DNA of 64,000 bases, taken from NCBI RefSeq assembly GCF_004137355.1, contig NZ_SDVB01000238.1, forward strand, positions 744,001 to 808,000, given 5' to 3'. Position 1 is the stretch's first letter; each line of letters starts with the position of its first letter. Shown here piece by piece: positions 8,892 to 19,700 of this stretch. The DNA is from Ciceribacter ferrooxidans (GTDB lineage: Bacteria; Pseudomonadota; Alphaproteobacteria; Rhizobiales; Rhizobiaceae). The translations under genes were made by a program, and so were the position numbers. A model generated the notes under the pieces. The model ran no database searches. It was not told the origin of the DNA and saw nothing but the letters and a program-made list of their open reading frames with translations.

Positions 8892-10133
8892 TCAGGCCCG
8901 CTCTTCCCAGACCTTCACCAGTTCCACGATCGTCTTCACTGCCGTTTCCATATCCTGCACGCTCACCCATTCGAGCGGCGAATGATAGGCATGGCCGCCG
9001 GTGTAGATATTGGGGCAGGGCAGGCCCATGAAGGAAAGGCGTGAACCGTCGGTGCCGCCGCGGATGCTGGTGACCTTCGGCTCGAGCCCGAGGCGGCGGG
9101 TCGCTTCCAGCAGGTTTTCCATCACCTCCGGATGGCGGTCGAGGATGATCTTCATGTTGCGGTACTGTTCCTTGACCGTGAAGGTGAAGGTCGAGCCCGG
9201 ATAGCTTGCCATGACCTCCTCGGTGATCGCCTTCAGGAGCGTCTCCTTTTCGGCGAGGCCCTTTTCCTCGCAATCGCGGATGATGAAACCCAGTTCCGCG
9301 CCCTCCATCGAGGCGTTGACTCCGACCGGATGGATGAAGCCCTGCCGCTCTTCGGTCGTCTCCGGCGCCTGGTCTTTCGGCAGGCGGGCAATGATGTCGA
9401 CGGCGATCTTGATGGCGTTCTCCATCTTGCCCTTGGCGGTGCCGGGATGGATCGCGACGCCCTTGACCGTGATGGTCACGCCGTCGGCCGAGAAGGTCTC
9501 GTTCTCGATCTCACCGACGGTCGAGCCGTCCATCGTGTAGCCGAACTTCGCGCCGAGCTTTTCCAAGTCCACCTTGTCGGCGCCGCGGCCGATCTCCTCG
9601 TCGGTGGTGAAGAGGATCTTGACCGGCCCGTGCGGTATCTCGGGATTTCGGACGAGGAACTGCGCTGCGGACATGATTTCGGCGACGCCCGCCTTGTCGT
9701 CGGCGCCGAGCAGCGTCGTGCCGTCGGTTGTGACGATGTCATGGCCGATCTGATCCTTCAGGTCCGGGTGTTCCGAAACGCGGATGACCTGGCTCGTGTC
9801 GCCGACGAGGCGGATGTCGCCGCCTTGGTAGTTCTTCACGATCTGCGGTTTGACGCCGGTGCCGGAAAAGTCCGGGGCCGTATCCATGTGGGAGCAGAAG
9901 CAGATCGCCGGCACATCCTTGTCCGTGTTGGCCGGGATCGTCGCATAGACGTTGCCGTGTTCGTCGAGATGGGCGTCGTCGAGGCCGAGCGCTTTCAGCT
10001 CCTGCTCCAGAAGCCGACCGAGGTCTTTCTGCTTTTCCGTAGAGGGTTGGGCCTGCGAGGTCGGATCAGACTGCGTATCGATCACGACGTAGCGGAGAAA
10101 GCGGTCGAGAACGGTGTCATGGGGAAGGGACAT
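8892..10133 (-). CDS. pepT: peptidase T (tripeptidase, M20B)
   Basis: A zinc aminopeptidase that removes the N-terminal residue of tripeptides in the cytoplasm. The 413-residue protein begins at MSLPHDTVLDRFLRYV (ATG 10133); the open frame extends upstream but lacks a site or homology. Metal and catalytic motifs are all present: CSHMDTAPD, LLGADDKAGVAE, FTTDEEIGRGAD, then IRGGTDGSRLSF and GGHAYHSPLEW. The length matches PepT. It converges on the HerA-like gene and follows the TerC gene on the same strand after a hairpin terminator. Confidence 0.95.
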   Translation of the reverse strand: MSLPHDTVLDRFLRYVVIDTQSDPTSQAQPSTEKQKDLGRLLEQELKALGLDDAHLDEHGNVYATIPANTDKDVPAICFCSHMDTAPDFSGTGVKPQIVKNYQGGDIRLVGDTSQVIRVSEHPDLKDQIGHDIVTTDGTTLLGADDKAGVAEIMSAAQFLVRNPEIPHGPVKILFTTDEEIGRGADKVDLEKLGAKFGYTMDGSTVGEIENETFSADGVTITVKGVAIHPGTAKGKMENAIKIAVDIIARLPKDQAPETTEERQGFIHPVGVNASMEGAELGFIIRDCEEKGLAEKETLLKAITEEVMASYPGSTFTFTVKEQYRNMKIILDRHPEVMENLLEATRRLGLEPKVTSIRGGTDGSRLSFMGLPCPNIYTGGHAYHSPLEWVSVQDMETAVKTIVELVKVWEERA

Positions 10134-10211
10134 GGCGGATATCCGATTCTGGCTGAAGGTGACGGCGAACTTAGCGCGCCGGTCACGCCGCGGGAATGCC
10201 GGTTTCGGGAA

Positions 10212-10242
10212 AAGAAGACCGCGCCGGCAGGTTCTGGCGCGG
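10212..10242 (-). terminator. terminator of the terC-like gene
   Basis: A 7-bp stem CCGCGCC/GGCGCGG (10219-10225 with 10236-10242) has a 10-base loop. On the minus strand it is followed by the T-rich run TCTTCTTTT. It lies about 20 bases after the stop of the TerC gene. Confidence 0.65.
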
Positions 10243-10260
10243 CGATTGGCAGGATGGATG

Positions 10261-11262
10261 TTATTCGGCGGGCTTGGCGGATGCCGGCGTGCCGCGGGTT
10301 GCCCAGAGCGAGCCGAGAATGCCGGCAGCAAGGATCGCGACGGTGACACCCAGTGAGACCACCGGCGGGATCTTGGCAAGCCCCAGCATATCGGCGACGA
10401 AGATCTTCGAGCCGATGAAGATCAGCACGACCGACAGCGCATATTTGAGATAGGTGAAGCGATGGATGAGGGCGGCCAGCGCAAAGTAGAGCGCCCGCAG
10501 GCCGAGGATCGCGAAGATGTTCGACGTGTAGACGATGAACGGGTCGGTGGTGATCGCGAAGATCGCCGGGATCGAATCGACGGCAAAGACGAGGTCGGCG
10601 AACTCGATCAGGATCAGCGCCAGCATCAGCGGCGTCAGATAGGTTTTCAATCTGCCCGTCTTCGGGTCGGCTTCGCGGGTGAAGAACCTGTCGCCACGCA
10701 GCCCGTCGGTGACGGGCAGACGCTTGCGCAGCACTTTCAGAACCGGGTTGTTCTCCACGTCATAGGGTTCGCTGCTCGAAAACAGCATCTTGATGCCCGT
10801 AATGATCAGGAAGGCGGCGAAGAGATAGAGAACCCAGCCGTAGTTCTCGACGACGGCTGCACCGGCGGCGATCATGATGCCGCGCAGTACGATCACGCCG
10901 AGAATGCCGTAGAGCAGGACGCGGTGCTGGTATTCGCGCGGGATGGAGAAATAGCCGAAGATCATGGCGATGACGAAAATATTGTCCATCGCCAGGCTCT
11001 TTTCGATCACGAAGCCGGTCAGATATTCGACGCTCGCCTGCTGGCCGAACTGGCTCCACACGAAACCGGAGAAGAGAATGCCGAGCGTCATGTAGAAGCC
11101 GGACATCAGCAGGCTCTCCCTGATGCCGATCTCGTGGCTCTTCCTGTGAAGAACGCCGAGGTCGAGGGCGAGCAGAGCGATTACGGCGGAAATGAAGGCG
11201 AGCCACATCCAGACGGCGGCGCCCTGGAAATCAACCCATAGGAAATCCATGACATAATCCAT
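10261..11262 (-). CDS. TerC/Alx family integral membrane protein
   Basis: The 333-residue polytopic protein has about eight or nine hydrophobic helices. Conserved acidic residues lie inside helices: LLALDLGVLHRK, KSLAMDNIFVIAMIF and FADLVFAVDSIPAIFAIT. These are the TerC-family metal-site motifs. E. coli Alx and relatives export manganese and also supply metal to secreted enzymes, so a manganese exporter is the best guess. A second ATG (11250) would shorten it by four residues. I looked upstream for the manganese riboswitch that often controls alx genes and did not find a convincing one. Confidence 0.88.
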   Translation of the reverse strand: MDYVMDFLWVDFQGAAVWMWLAFISAVIALLALDLGVLHRKSHEIGIRESLLMSGFYMTLGILFSGFVWSQFGQQASVEYLTGFVIEKSLAMDNIFVIAMIFGYFSIPREYQHRVLLYGILGVIVLRGIMIAAGAAVVENYGWVLYLFAAFLIITGIKMLFSSSEPYDVENNPVLKVLRKRLPVTDGLRGDRFFTREADPKTGRLKTYLTPLMLALILIEFADLVFAVDSIPAIFAITTDPFIVYTSNIFAILGLRALYFALAALIHRFTYLKYALSVVLIFIGSKIFVADMLGLAKIPPVVSLGVTVAILAAGILGSLWATRGTPASAKPAE

Positions 11263-11471
11263 GCCGGATCAGGTTGGTTGGAAGAGCACCGACATCACGG
11301 TCGATCCGGCGATACACGTCAGAGGGGCCCGGTGCCGCGGATGGAGGTGGGAAGCCGGCCGGAGGTGTTCAAGAGGCGGGCGACGGAAAACGAAGGCTAC
11401 GAGCCGAATGGCGTCCCCATGGTCCCGGAAAGACAGAACCAAGCAAACTCGGCCGCGTTTGCAGGGTGCTT

Positions 11472-11500
11472 GTTGACAATTCCGCGACTTCCCCCTAAAG
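11472..11500 (+). promoter_or_regulatory. putative promoter of rpsD
   Basis: GTTGAC (11472-11477), a 17-base spacer and CTAAAG (11495-11500) fit the rhizobial CTTGAC-N17-CTATAT consensus at 5/6 and 4/6 positions. The predicted transcript has a leader of about 170 bases before the rpsD ATG. Confidence 0.6.
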
Positions 11501-11510
11501 ACAGCGCCAG

Positions 11511-11532
11511 CACCGGGTGGCGACGCCCGGTG
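11511..11532 (+). other. stem-loop in the rpsD leader
   Basis: A perfect 7-bp stem CACCGGG/CCCGGTG with an 8-base loop lies just after the predicted start of transcription and is followed by TTTCATTT. It could be an attenuator or a 5' stabilising hairpin. S4 regulates its own synthesis in other bacteria, but this element is not shown to do so. Confidence 0.5.
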
Positions 11533-11678
11533 TTTCATTTGACATGTCCCGTGGCTGCTCCGTTGCTGACGTGAGCCGCCTGTCAGGAGAAGCCGGAAGG
11601 CGATCCAGAGGAGGGCGTGTTTCCTAACAGAGCGGGGCCGGAAGGCGCCGCCATAAGAAGACGTCGAAAGGAAATACG

Positions 11679-12296
11679 ATGAGCAAGCGCGCATCATCCA
11701 AGTACAAAATTGACCGCCGCATGGGCGAGAACATCTGGGGCCGTCCGAAGTCCCCGGTCAACCGCCGCGAATACGGCCCGGGCCAGCACGGCCAGCGCCG
11801 CAAGGGCAAGCTCTCCGACTTCGGCGTGCAGCTGCGCGCCAAGCAGAAGCTGAAGGGCTACTACGGCGACATCCGCGAGAAGCAGTTCCGCGCGGTCTAC
11901 GAAGAAGCCAACCGCCGCAAGGGCGACACCGGTGAAAACCTGATCGGCCTCCTGGAATCGCGCCTCGACGCCATCGTCTACCGCGCGAAGTTCGTGCCGA
12001 CCGTCTGGGCTGCCCGCCAGTTCGTCAACCACGGCCACGTTACCGTCAACGGCGTTCGCGTCAACATCGGTTCCTACCGTTGCAAGGCCGGCGACGTCAT
12101 CGAAGTTCGCCAGAAGTCCAAGCAGCTGGTTACGGTTCTGGAATCGGTCCAGCTCGCCGAGCGTGACGTTCCGGACTACATCGAAGTCGACCACAACAAG
12201 ATGGTCGCGACGTTTGCCCGCGTTCCGACGCTCTCCGACGTTCCGTACCCGGTCGTCATGGAACCGCAGCTGGTCGTCGAATTCTATTCGCGCTAA
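11679..12296 (+). CDS. rpsD: 30S ribosomal protein S4
   Basis: The 205-residue protein binds 16S rRNA early in 30S assembly and helps form the mRNA entry site. It begins [20 protein letters not shown]. The N-terminal domain contains [15 protein letters not shown]. The S4 RNA-binding domain starts near residue 94 ([14 protein letters not shown]) and includes [14 protein letters not shown]. Codon use is strongly biased to C-ending codons, as expected for high expression. GAAAGGAAATACG gives a good ribosome site. As in other alphaproteobacteria, the gene stands alone with its own terminator. Confidence 0.98.
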   Translation: MSKRASSKYKIDRRMGENIWGRPKSPVNRREYGPGQHGQRRKGKLSDFGVQLRAKQKLKGYYGDIREKQFRAVYEEANRRKGDTGENLIGLLESRLDAIVYRAKFVPTVWAARQFVNHGHVTVNGVRVNIGSYRCKAGDVIEVRQKSKQLVTVLESVQLAERDVPDYIEVDHNKMVATFARVPTLSDVPYPVVMEPQLVVEFYSR

Positions 12297-12322
12297 TTGC
12301 GTGCTATCCGGAATTCAGGAAA

Positions 12323-12347
12323 GCCGTCCCTCGGGGCGGCTTTTTTG
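12323..12347 (+). terminator. rho-independent terminator of rpsD
   Basis: GCCGTCCC pairs with GGGGCGGC (one G-U pair) and is followed by TTTTTTGTT. It lies about 27 bases after the rpsD stop and before the glsA ribosome site. Confidence 0.85.
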
Positions 12348-12364
12348 TTAGGAGGACTGTCTTC

Positions 12365-13291
12365 ATGGATCTTCAGGCACTTCTCGACGGGATTGTCGCA
12401 GAACTCGCGGAACGACGGGGCGAGGGCAAGGTGGCGGACTATATCCCCCAGCTTGCCAAGGTGGACCCGCACCAGTTCGGGATCGCGGTGACCACGGTTG
12501 ACGGCAAGGTTTACGAGGCCGGCGACGCCGCGGTGCCTTTCTCCATCCAGAGCATTTCCAAGGTCTTCATGCTGACGCTGGCGCTCGGCAAGGTCGGCGA
12601 GGCGCTCTGGCGCCGGGTCGGGCGGGAGCCGTCCGGCACGGCCTTCAACTCCATCGTCCAACTCGAGCATGAGCACGGCATTCCCCGTAATCCTTTCATC
12701 AATGCCGGCGCCATCGTCGTCTGCGACCTCGTCCTCGCCGGCTACAAGCCGAAGGAGGCGATCGGCGAATTCCTGCGCTTCGTCCGCTCGCTCGCCGATG
12801 ACGACACGATTACCATCGACAAGGCGGTGGCGCAGTCGGAAACGGCGACGGGCTACCGCAACTATGCCCTCGCCAACTTCATGCGTTCGTTTAATAACCT
12901 CCAGCATGATGTTGATCATGTTCTCGGAGTTTACTTTCACCAATGCGCGCTTGCGATGACCTGCCGGCAATTGTCGCGGGCCGGGCTCTTTCTGGCGGCG
13001 CGCGGTGCGGACCCGATCGGCGGCTATTCCGTGGTGTCGGAAAAGCGCGCGCGACGTATCAACGCCCTGATGCTCACCTGCGGCCACTATGACGGCTCGG
13101 GCGATTTCGCCTTCCATGTCGGCCTGCCGGGCAAGAGCGGCGTCGGCGGCGGCATCATGGCGATCGCGCCGGGCAAGGCGTCGATCGCCGTCTGGTCTCC
13201 GGGACTGAACAAGGTCGGAAACTCCGCACTCGGCACCGTCGCGCTCGAAATGCTTGCCTCGCGCACCGGCTGGTCGGTGTTCGGGGCTTGA
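12365..13291 (+). CDS. glsA: glutaminase
   Basis: Hydrolyses glutamine to glutamate and ammonia. This is the beta-lactamase-like serine-dependent type, 308 residues as usual. Catalytic SxxK is in [12 protein letters not shown], the substrate motif is [20 protein letters not shown], and the tyrosine and glycine loops are [11 protein letters not shown] and [25 protein letters not shown] precedes the ATG. It follows the rpsD terminator and is 61 bases from ttcA, possibly the first gene of a short operon with ttcA and the inositol phosphatase-like gene. Confidence 0.96.
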   Translation: MDLQALLDGIVAELAERRGEGKVADYIPQLAKVDPHQFGIAVTTVDGKVYEAGDAAVPFSIQSISKVFMLTLALGKVGEALWRRVGREPSGTAFNSIVQLEHEHGIPRNPFINAGAIVVCDLVLAGYKPKEAIGEFLRFVRSLADDDTITIDKAVAQSETATGYRNYALANFMRSFNNLQHDVDHVLGVYFHQCALAMTCRQLSRAGLFLAARGADPIGGYSVVSEKRARRINALMLTCGHYDGSGDFAFHVGLPGKSGVGGGIMAIAPGKASIAVWSPGLNKVGNSALGTVALEMLASRTGWSVFGA

Positions 13292-13352
13292 TCTTCACGC
13301 GCCGAGCAGGCATTGCCAGTGCGAGCCATCCCGGCCGTCCCGGAGCCAGACG

Positions 13353-14240
13353 ATGACACTTTCGACGTCCGCCGAGCAATTCGACGCCGATGCCGGCGAT
13401 GATGGGGAGATCGCGGACGCGGTTTCGGCCCATCCGGTCTTTGCCAATGCCCCGCGCTCGGTAGGCTTCAACAAGTTGCGCAAGCGGCTGATACGGCAGA
13501 TTCGGCAGGCGATCGCAGATTTCGACATGCTGAAGGGGCAGAAGCGCTGGCTGGTCGGCCTTTCCGGCGGCAAGGACAGCTATGGGCTGCTGGCGCTGCT
13601 TCTCGATCTCAAATGGCGGGGCCTGCTGCCGGTCGATCTCGTCGCCTGCAATCTCGATCAGGGGCAACCGAACTTTCCCAAGCACGTGCTGCCCGACTAT
13701 CTGAAGTCGATCGGCGTTCCGCACCGGATCGAATACCGCGACACCTATTCGGTGGTGACGGAGAAGGTGCCGCAAGGCGCCACCTACTGTTCGCTCTGCT
13801 CGCGGCTCAGGCGCGGCAATCTCTACCGGATCGCCCGCGAAGAGGGCTGCGAGGCGCTGGTGCTCGGACATCACCGCGAGGACATCCTCGAGACCTTCTT
13901 CATGAACTTCTTCCACGGTGGCCGGCTCTCGGCCATGCCGGCGAAGCTGCTGAACGACGAAGGCGACCTGATGGTGCTCAGGCCGCTCGCCTATGCCGCG
14001 GAGGAAGATCTCGCGCGGTTCGCCGCCGCCATGCAGTTTCCGATCATCCCCTGCGATCTCTGCGGCTCCCAGGACGGGTTGCAGCGCAATGCGATGAAGG
14101 AAATGCTGGCCGGTATCGAAGCGAAGATGCCCGGGCGCAAGGACGCCATGTTGCGGGCGCTCGCCCATGTCGACCCGTCGCATCTGCTCGATCCGAAGCT
14201 CTTCGACTTCTCCTCCCTCTCGCCGACAAAGGACGAATGA
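13353..14240 (+). CDS. ttcA: tRNA 2-thiocytidine(32) synthetase TtcA
   Basis: An ATP- and iron-sulfur-dependent enzyme that thiolates cytidine 32 of tRNA. The 295-residue protein has the PP-loop [17 protein letters not shown] near residue 70 and the paired cysteines CSLC and CDLC that hold the cluster. It also has [16 protein letters not shown], typical of the TtcA branch. ATG 13353 is preceded by CGGAGCCAGACG. The stop overlaps the next gene as ATGA. Its cluster would be supplied by the SUF system encoded later in this window (inference). Confidence 0.93.
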   Translation: MTLSTSAEQFDADAGDDGEIADAVSAHPVFANAPRSVGFNKLRKRLIRQIRQAIADFDMLKGQKRWLVGLSGGKDSYGLLALLLDLKWRGLLPVDLVACNLDQGQPNFPKHVLPDYLKSIGVPHRIEYRDTYSVVTEKVPQGATYCSLCSRLRRGNLYRIAREEGCEALVLGHHREDILETFFMNFFHGGRLSAMPAKLLNDEGDLMVLRPLAYAAEEDLARFAAAMQFPIIPCDLCGSQDGLQRNAMKEMLAGIEAKMPGRKDAMLRALAHVDPSHLLDPKLFDFSSLSPTKDE

Positions 14241-15064
14241 CCATGGTCGATCTCGACATCGCTGCGCTCGCCAACGTGCTTCAGGAGGCGGCGTATGCCG
14301 AGATCCTGCCCCGCTTTCGCAATCTCGGGGACGGCGACATCCGGATGAAGACAGAGGCGATCGATCTCGTCACCGAGGCCGACGAGGCGGCCGAGCGGAT
14401 GATCCGCGACCGGGTGGCGGAACTGCTGCCGGATGCGCTCTTCGTCGGCGAGGAGTCGGTTGCCGCCGATCCGGCCCTTCTCGGGAAGATCGGAGATGCC
14501 GATCTCGCCGTCGTCGTCGACCCGATCGACGGCACCTTCAACTTCGCCGCAGGCCTGCCGCTGTTCGGCGTGATGATGAGCGTCGTCTCCGAAGGCGAGA
14601 CCGTTGCCGGCATCATCTACGACCCGATCGGCAACGACTGGGCGATCGCGGAAAAAGGATCAGGCGCCTGGCTCTGCCGCACCGATGGCTCGCAGGAGCG
14701 GATGGCCATGCGGCCCTCGCAGCCGCTGTCGCAGATGATCGGGATCGCCAATACGGGCTTCTTCGAGATCGAGAAGCGTCGCAAGCTGCTGGTCAATCTC
14801 GCCGAGGTGCGTCTCTTCACCAGCTATCGCTGCGCGGCGCACGAATACCGCCTGCTCGCCCAGGGGCACATGGATTTCGCCATGTACAACAAGCTGATGC
14901 CCTGGGACCATCTCGCCGGCACGCTGATCGCACAGGAGGCGGGCGCTTACGCGGCCCGCTTCGACGGATCGCCCTACCTTCCGCACCATACGGCTGGCGG
15001 CTTGCTGATTGCCAATGACGAGGAGAGCTGGCGGGAGCTCATGGCGAAGGTCTTCACCATCTGA
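14237..15064 (+). CDS. inositol monophosphatase family protein
   Basis: The 275-residue protein is a magnesium-dependent phosphatase of the inositol monophosphatase superfamily. Metal ligands are [10 protein letters not shown] and [14 protein letters not shown] (DPxDGT), and the C-terminal ligand is [19 protein letters not shown]. SuhB-like, histidinol-phosphatase and 3'-phosphoadenosine phosphatase members share these motifs, so the substrate is open. It starts at ATGA overlapping the ttcA stop; a second ATG lies six bases on. A bidirectional terminator follows. Confidence 0.88.
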   Translation: MTMVDLDIAALANVLQEAAYAEILPRFRNLGDGDIRMKTEAIDLVTEADEAAERMIRDRVAELLPDALFVGEESVAADPALLGKIGDADLAVVVDPIDGTFNFAAGLPLFGVMMSVVSEGETVAGIIYDPIGNDWAIAEKGSGAWLCRTDGSQERMAMRPSQPLSQMIGIANTGFFEIEKRRKLLVNLAEVRLFTSYRCAAHEYRLLAQGHMDFAMYNKLMPWDHLAGTLIAQEAGAYAARFDGSPYLPHHTAGGLLIANDEESWRELMAKVFTI

Positions 15065-15067
15065 GAC

Positions 15068-15097
15068 AAAAAAACCCGGTCAGACCGGGCTTTTTCT
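15068..15097. terminator. bidirectional terminator
   Basis: CCCGGT/ACCGGG (15075-15080 with 15084-15089) is flanked by seven A upstream and five T downstream, so it has a U-tract on either strand. It lies between the convergent phosphatase-like gene and the MFS exporter gene. Confidence 0.75.
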
Positions 15098-15099
15098 TG

Positions 15100-16347
15100 T
15101 CAGCGCGGGGCGTTCTGCGGCCGGAACAACTGTCCCTTCTCGGCGATCAGCACGAAAACCAGGCCGATCACCGAGACGATGAAATAGCCGGCCACCATCG
15201 GCAGCGCCGTTCCGTCATATGCCTGGCCGATTGCGGCCCCGATCAGCGAGCCGCCGACCGTGCCCATGAAGCCGAGCACCGAAGATGCCGTTCCGGCGAC
15301 ATGGCCGAGCGGCTCCATGGCGAGCGAGTTGAAGTTCGAGCCGATCCAGCCGAACTGGAACATTGCCAGCGCGAAGAGCACGAAGAACAGGGGGAAGGGC
15401 ATCGGCTGTGGCCCGAGGACCTGCACCAGCAACCATACGAACGTGATGGAGATGAAGCCGACCAGCGAGGCATGCGAGAGCCGTCGCATGCCGAAGCGTC
15501 CGACGAGGCGCGAATTCACGAAGGACGACAGCGCCATGAAGGTCGCGACGCCGGCGAAGGCGACCGGGAACCATGTGCCGAGTTGATAGATGCCGACATA
15601 GATCTGCTGGGCCGAATTGATGAAGCCGAACAGCGCGCCGAAGATGAACGTGCTCGCCAGCGTGTAGCAGAGTGCCACCCGGTCGGTGAGCACGATACGG
15701 AAACCTTCGAGGATCGACCGCGCGGTGAACGGCCGAACGTCCGCCGGTGACAGCGTTTCCGGCAAGCGGACATACATCCAGCAGCCGACGAGCGTTGCCA
15801 CCGCCGCCATGAAGACGAAGATCAGGTGCCAGTGGCCGAGCAGCATGATGACCTGACCGGTGCCGGGAGCGACGACCGGAATCACCATGAAGACCATCAT
15901 GATCAGCGACATGACTTCCGCCATCTGACGGCCGCCGTAGACATCGCGAACGACGGAGATGGTGATGACACGCATGGCGGCCGAGCCGAGACCCTGGATA
16001 AAGCGGAGCACGAGCAGCGCGCCGAAGCTCGGCACCAGCGTGACGGCGAGGGAGGAGAGAACGTAGACGCCGAGGCCGAACAGCATCGGCTTGCGGCGGC
16101 CGAAGCGGTCGGCGACCGGGCCGTAGAAGAGCTGCGCGATGCCGAAGCCGATCAGGTAGGCCGAGACCACGTACTGGCGGTGGTTCTCGTTGGTGACGTC
16201 GAGTGCGCTGCCGATCTGTTGGAGCCCCGGCAGCATGATGTCGATCGCCAGCGCATTCAGCGCCATCAGGAACGCCATCAGCGCGATGAATTCCGGCCGT
16301 CCCATGCCCTTGAGCAGGGAAGGACGCGATTCCAGTGGTTTGTTCAT
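15100..16347 (-). CDS. Bcr/CflA-family MFS multidrug exporter
   Basis: The 415-residue protein has twelve predicted membrane helices. The MFS motif A is FYGPVADRFGRRKPMLFG after helix 2, and MLPGLQQIGSAL with VTNENHRQYVVSAYLIGFG is typical of the Bcr/CflA drug:proton antiporters. ATG 16347 is preferred because AGGA is then nine bases upstream; ATG 16356 would abut it. The exported compound is unknown. It lies downstream of grxD, separated by a probable terminator. Confidence 0.88.
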   Translation of the reverse strand: MNKPLESRPSLLKGMGRPEFIALMAFLMALNALAIDIMLPGLQQIGSALDVTNENHRQYVVSAYLIGFGIAQLFYGPVADRFGRRKPMLFGLGVYVLSSLAVTLVPSFGALLVLRFIQGLGSAAMRVITISVVRDVYGGRQMAEVMSLIMMVFMVIPVVAPGTGQVIMLLGHWHLIFVFMAAVATLVGCWMYVRLPETLSPADVRPFTARSILEGFRIVLTDRVALCYTLASTFIFGALFGFINSAQQIYVGIYQLGTWFPVAFAGVATFMALSSFVNSRLVGRFGMRRLSHASLVGFISITFVWLLVQVLGPQPMPFPLFFVLFALAMFQFGWIGSNFNSLAMEPLGHVAGTASSVLGFMGTVGGSLIGAAIGQAYDGTALPMVAGYFIVSVIGLVFVLIAEKGQLFRPQNAPR

Positions 16348-16363
16348 CGAATCCATTCCTGAA

Positions 16364-16398
16364 AAACAGCGAGAAGGCGCCGTGGGAGGCGGCGCCTT
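16364..16398 (-). terminator. probable terminator of grxD
   Basis: AAGGCGCC/GGCGCCTT (16374-16381 with 16391-16398) forms a perfect 8-bp stem. On the minus strand CTCGCTGTTTTT follows, so the U-run is 8 bases from the stem. Confidence 0.55.
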
Positions 16399-16450
16399 GG
16401 CAAGTTGAACGCGTCATGGATGTCCGCGGCGTATGCCGCGGATCGGGATA

Positions 16451-16786
16451 TCAGGCGGCGCCGCGGGCGCTGATGCCCTGTTCGGCGAGATGCTTCTGCA
16501 GTTCGCCCGACTGGAACATTTCGCGGACGATGTCGCAGCCACCGACGAATTCGCCCTTGATGTAGAGCTGCGGAATCGTCGGCCAGTTCGAATAGTCCTT
16601 GATGCCCTGGCGGATCTCGTCATCGGCGAGCACGTTGATGCCCTTGTAGTCGACCCCGACGTAATCGAGGATCTGCACCACCTGACCGGAGAAGCCGCAC
16701 TGCGGGAACTGCGGAGTGCCCTTCATGAAGAGAACCACGTCGTTGCTCTTCACTTCGTTGTCGATGAGTTCGTTGATGCCGCTCAT
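16451..16786 (-). CDS. grxD: monothiol glutaredoxin, CGFS type (Grx4)
   Basis: The 111-residue protein carries the CGFS active site in [14 protein letters not shown], with the glutathione-binding [11 protein letters not shown] and [14 protein letters not shown] glutaredoxins bind a glutathione-ligated [2Fe-2S] cluster and form complexes with BolA proteins in iron-sulfur delivery and iron sensing; a bolA gene lies just upstream. AAAGGATTTTGCC precedes ATG. The order purL-bolA-small ORF-grxD on one strand suggests shared transcription. Confidence 0.95.
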   Translation of the reverse strand: MSGINELIDNEVKSNDVVLFMKGTPQFPQCGFSGQVVQILDYVGVDYKGINVLADDEIRQGIKDYSNWPTIPQLYIKGEFVGGCDIVREMFQSGELQKHLAEQGISARGAA

Positions 16787-16906
16787 GGCAAAATCCTTTC
16801 ACATGCGGTTCAAGTGCCGCTGCTTCGTCTTTCGCTTAGATAACATGGCGAGCCGAGATTTCCAGCCGCCAATTGAAAAAAGCCAGAAACAGGCGAAGGG
16901 TGTGTC

Positions 16907-17089
16907 CTATCGGCTTCGGCGGTTGATCCGGCGAGCCGCGCGCGCCGTCTTGCCGGCGCTGCGCGTGATGCTCTTCTGCCGCGAGGCGGACGTCCGGTGG
17001 GCGACATGAGAGCGCCGTCGGCGCCTCGTGAGCCCCGAGACGATGCTCCTGATCAGTGCCGCGATGAATTCGCCGAGGACGCCCTTCAC
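16907..17089 (-). CDS. small arginine-rich protein between bolA and grxD (uncertain)
   Basis: A 60-residue frame starts at GTG with CGGAAAG about ten bases before it, 20 bases after the bolA stop. The N-terminal half (MKGVLGEFIAALIRSIVSGL) could form an amphipathic or membrane helix; the rest is Arg/Ser/Ala-rich and basic. By my count 52 of 60 codons end in G or C, like real genes here. There is no recognised family. It could be a small membrane-associated or nucleic-acid-binding protein, or a chance frame. Confidence 0.4.
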   Translation of the reverse strand: MKGVLGEFIAALIRSIVSGLTRRRRRSHVAHRTSASRQKSITRSAGKTARAARRINRRSR

Positions 17090-17109
17090 GGTCGTGACTT
17101 TCCGCCGGC

Positions 17110-17343
17110 CTATTCGGGAACCGAGGTCTGCAAGGCGAGCGCATGCAGGACGCCCCCCATGCTGCCCTTCAGCGCGTCATAGACCATCTGGTGCTGCTGC
17201 ACGCGCGTCTTGCCGCGGAACGCCTCCGCGACAACCTCTGCGGCGTAGTGATCGCCGTCTCCGGCCAGATCACGGATCACGACGCGGGCCCCGGGGATGC
17301 CAGCCTTGATGAGATCCTCGATGTCGCCGGGTTTCATAGCCAT
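17110..17343 (-). CDS. BolA family protein
   Basis: The 77-residue protein has the BolA fold signature: MKPGDIEDLIKAGIPGARVV, then DGDHYAAEVVAEAFRGKTRV, QHQMVYDALK and a short C-terminus. The His in HYAAEVV and the loop Cys/His positions are where BolA-like proteins contact a CGFS glutaredoxin cluster. Its partner grxD lies about 320 bases downstream on the same strand. ATG follows AGGAGTACCGATC. It starts 28 bases after purL. Confidence 0.9.
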   Translation of the reverse strand: MAMKPGDIEDLIKAGIPGARVVIRDLAGDGDHYAAEVVAEAFRGKTRVQQHQMVYDALKGSMGGVLHALALQTSVPE

Positions 17344-17371
17344 GATCGGTACTCCTTCCTTGCGGGCGGCC

Positions 17372-19594
<2,223 letters not shown>

Positions 19595-19700
19595 GATCTT
19601 CTCTGGATCGTTGGGACGGCGGCTTTGGACTGCCTATAGCCCATGCGCGGCCAAACCGCGATAGGGAAATTGCCCGTTTTCAACCTGATCCGGAGGAGAT

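Larger units (their letters stand above)
11263..11678. other. 416-base intergenic region between terC-like gene and rpsD
   Basis: The two genes diverge. The rpsD side holds a promoter (11472-11500) and a leader of about 170 bases with a GC-rich hairpin at 11511-11532. The terC side shows no clear promoter. The short open frames here have no ribosome sites and no recognisable homology, so no gene is called. No tRNA or known riboswitch was recognised. Confidence 0.6.

Noticed and set aside
11263-11678. Possible yybP-ykoY manganese riboswitch upstream of the terC-like gene
   Set aside because: The minus strand has GGGGGAAGTCGCG, vaguely like the first loop, but the paired second loop and closing stem are not where they should be. 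Without the full fold I do not call it.
12323-12347. The GCCGTCCC hairpin as a glsA riboswitch
   Set aside because: It has the stem plus T-run of a simple terminator directly after rpsD and is too short for a ligand-binding RNA.
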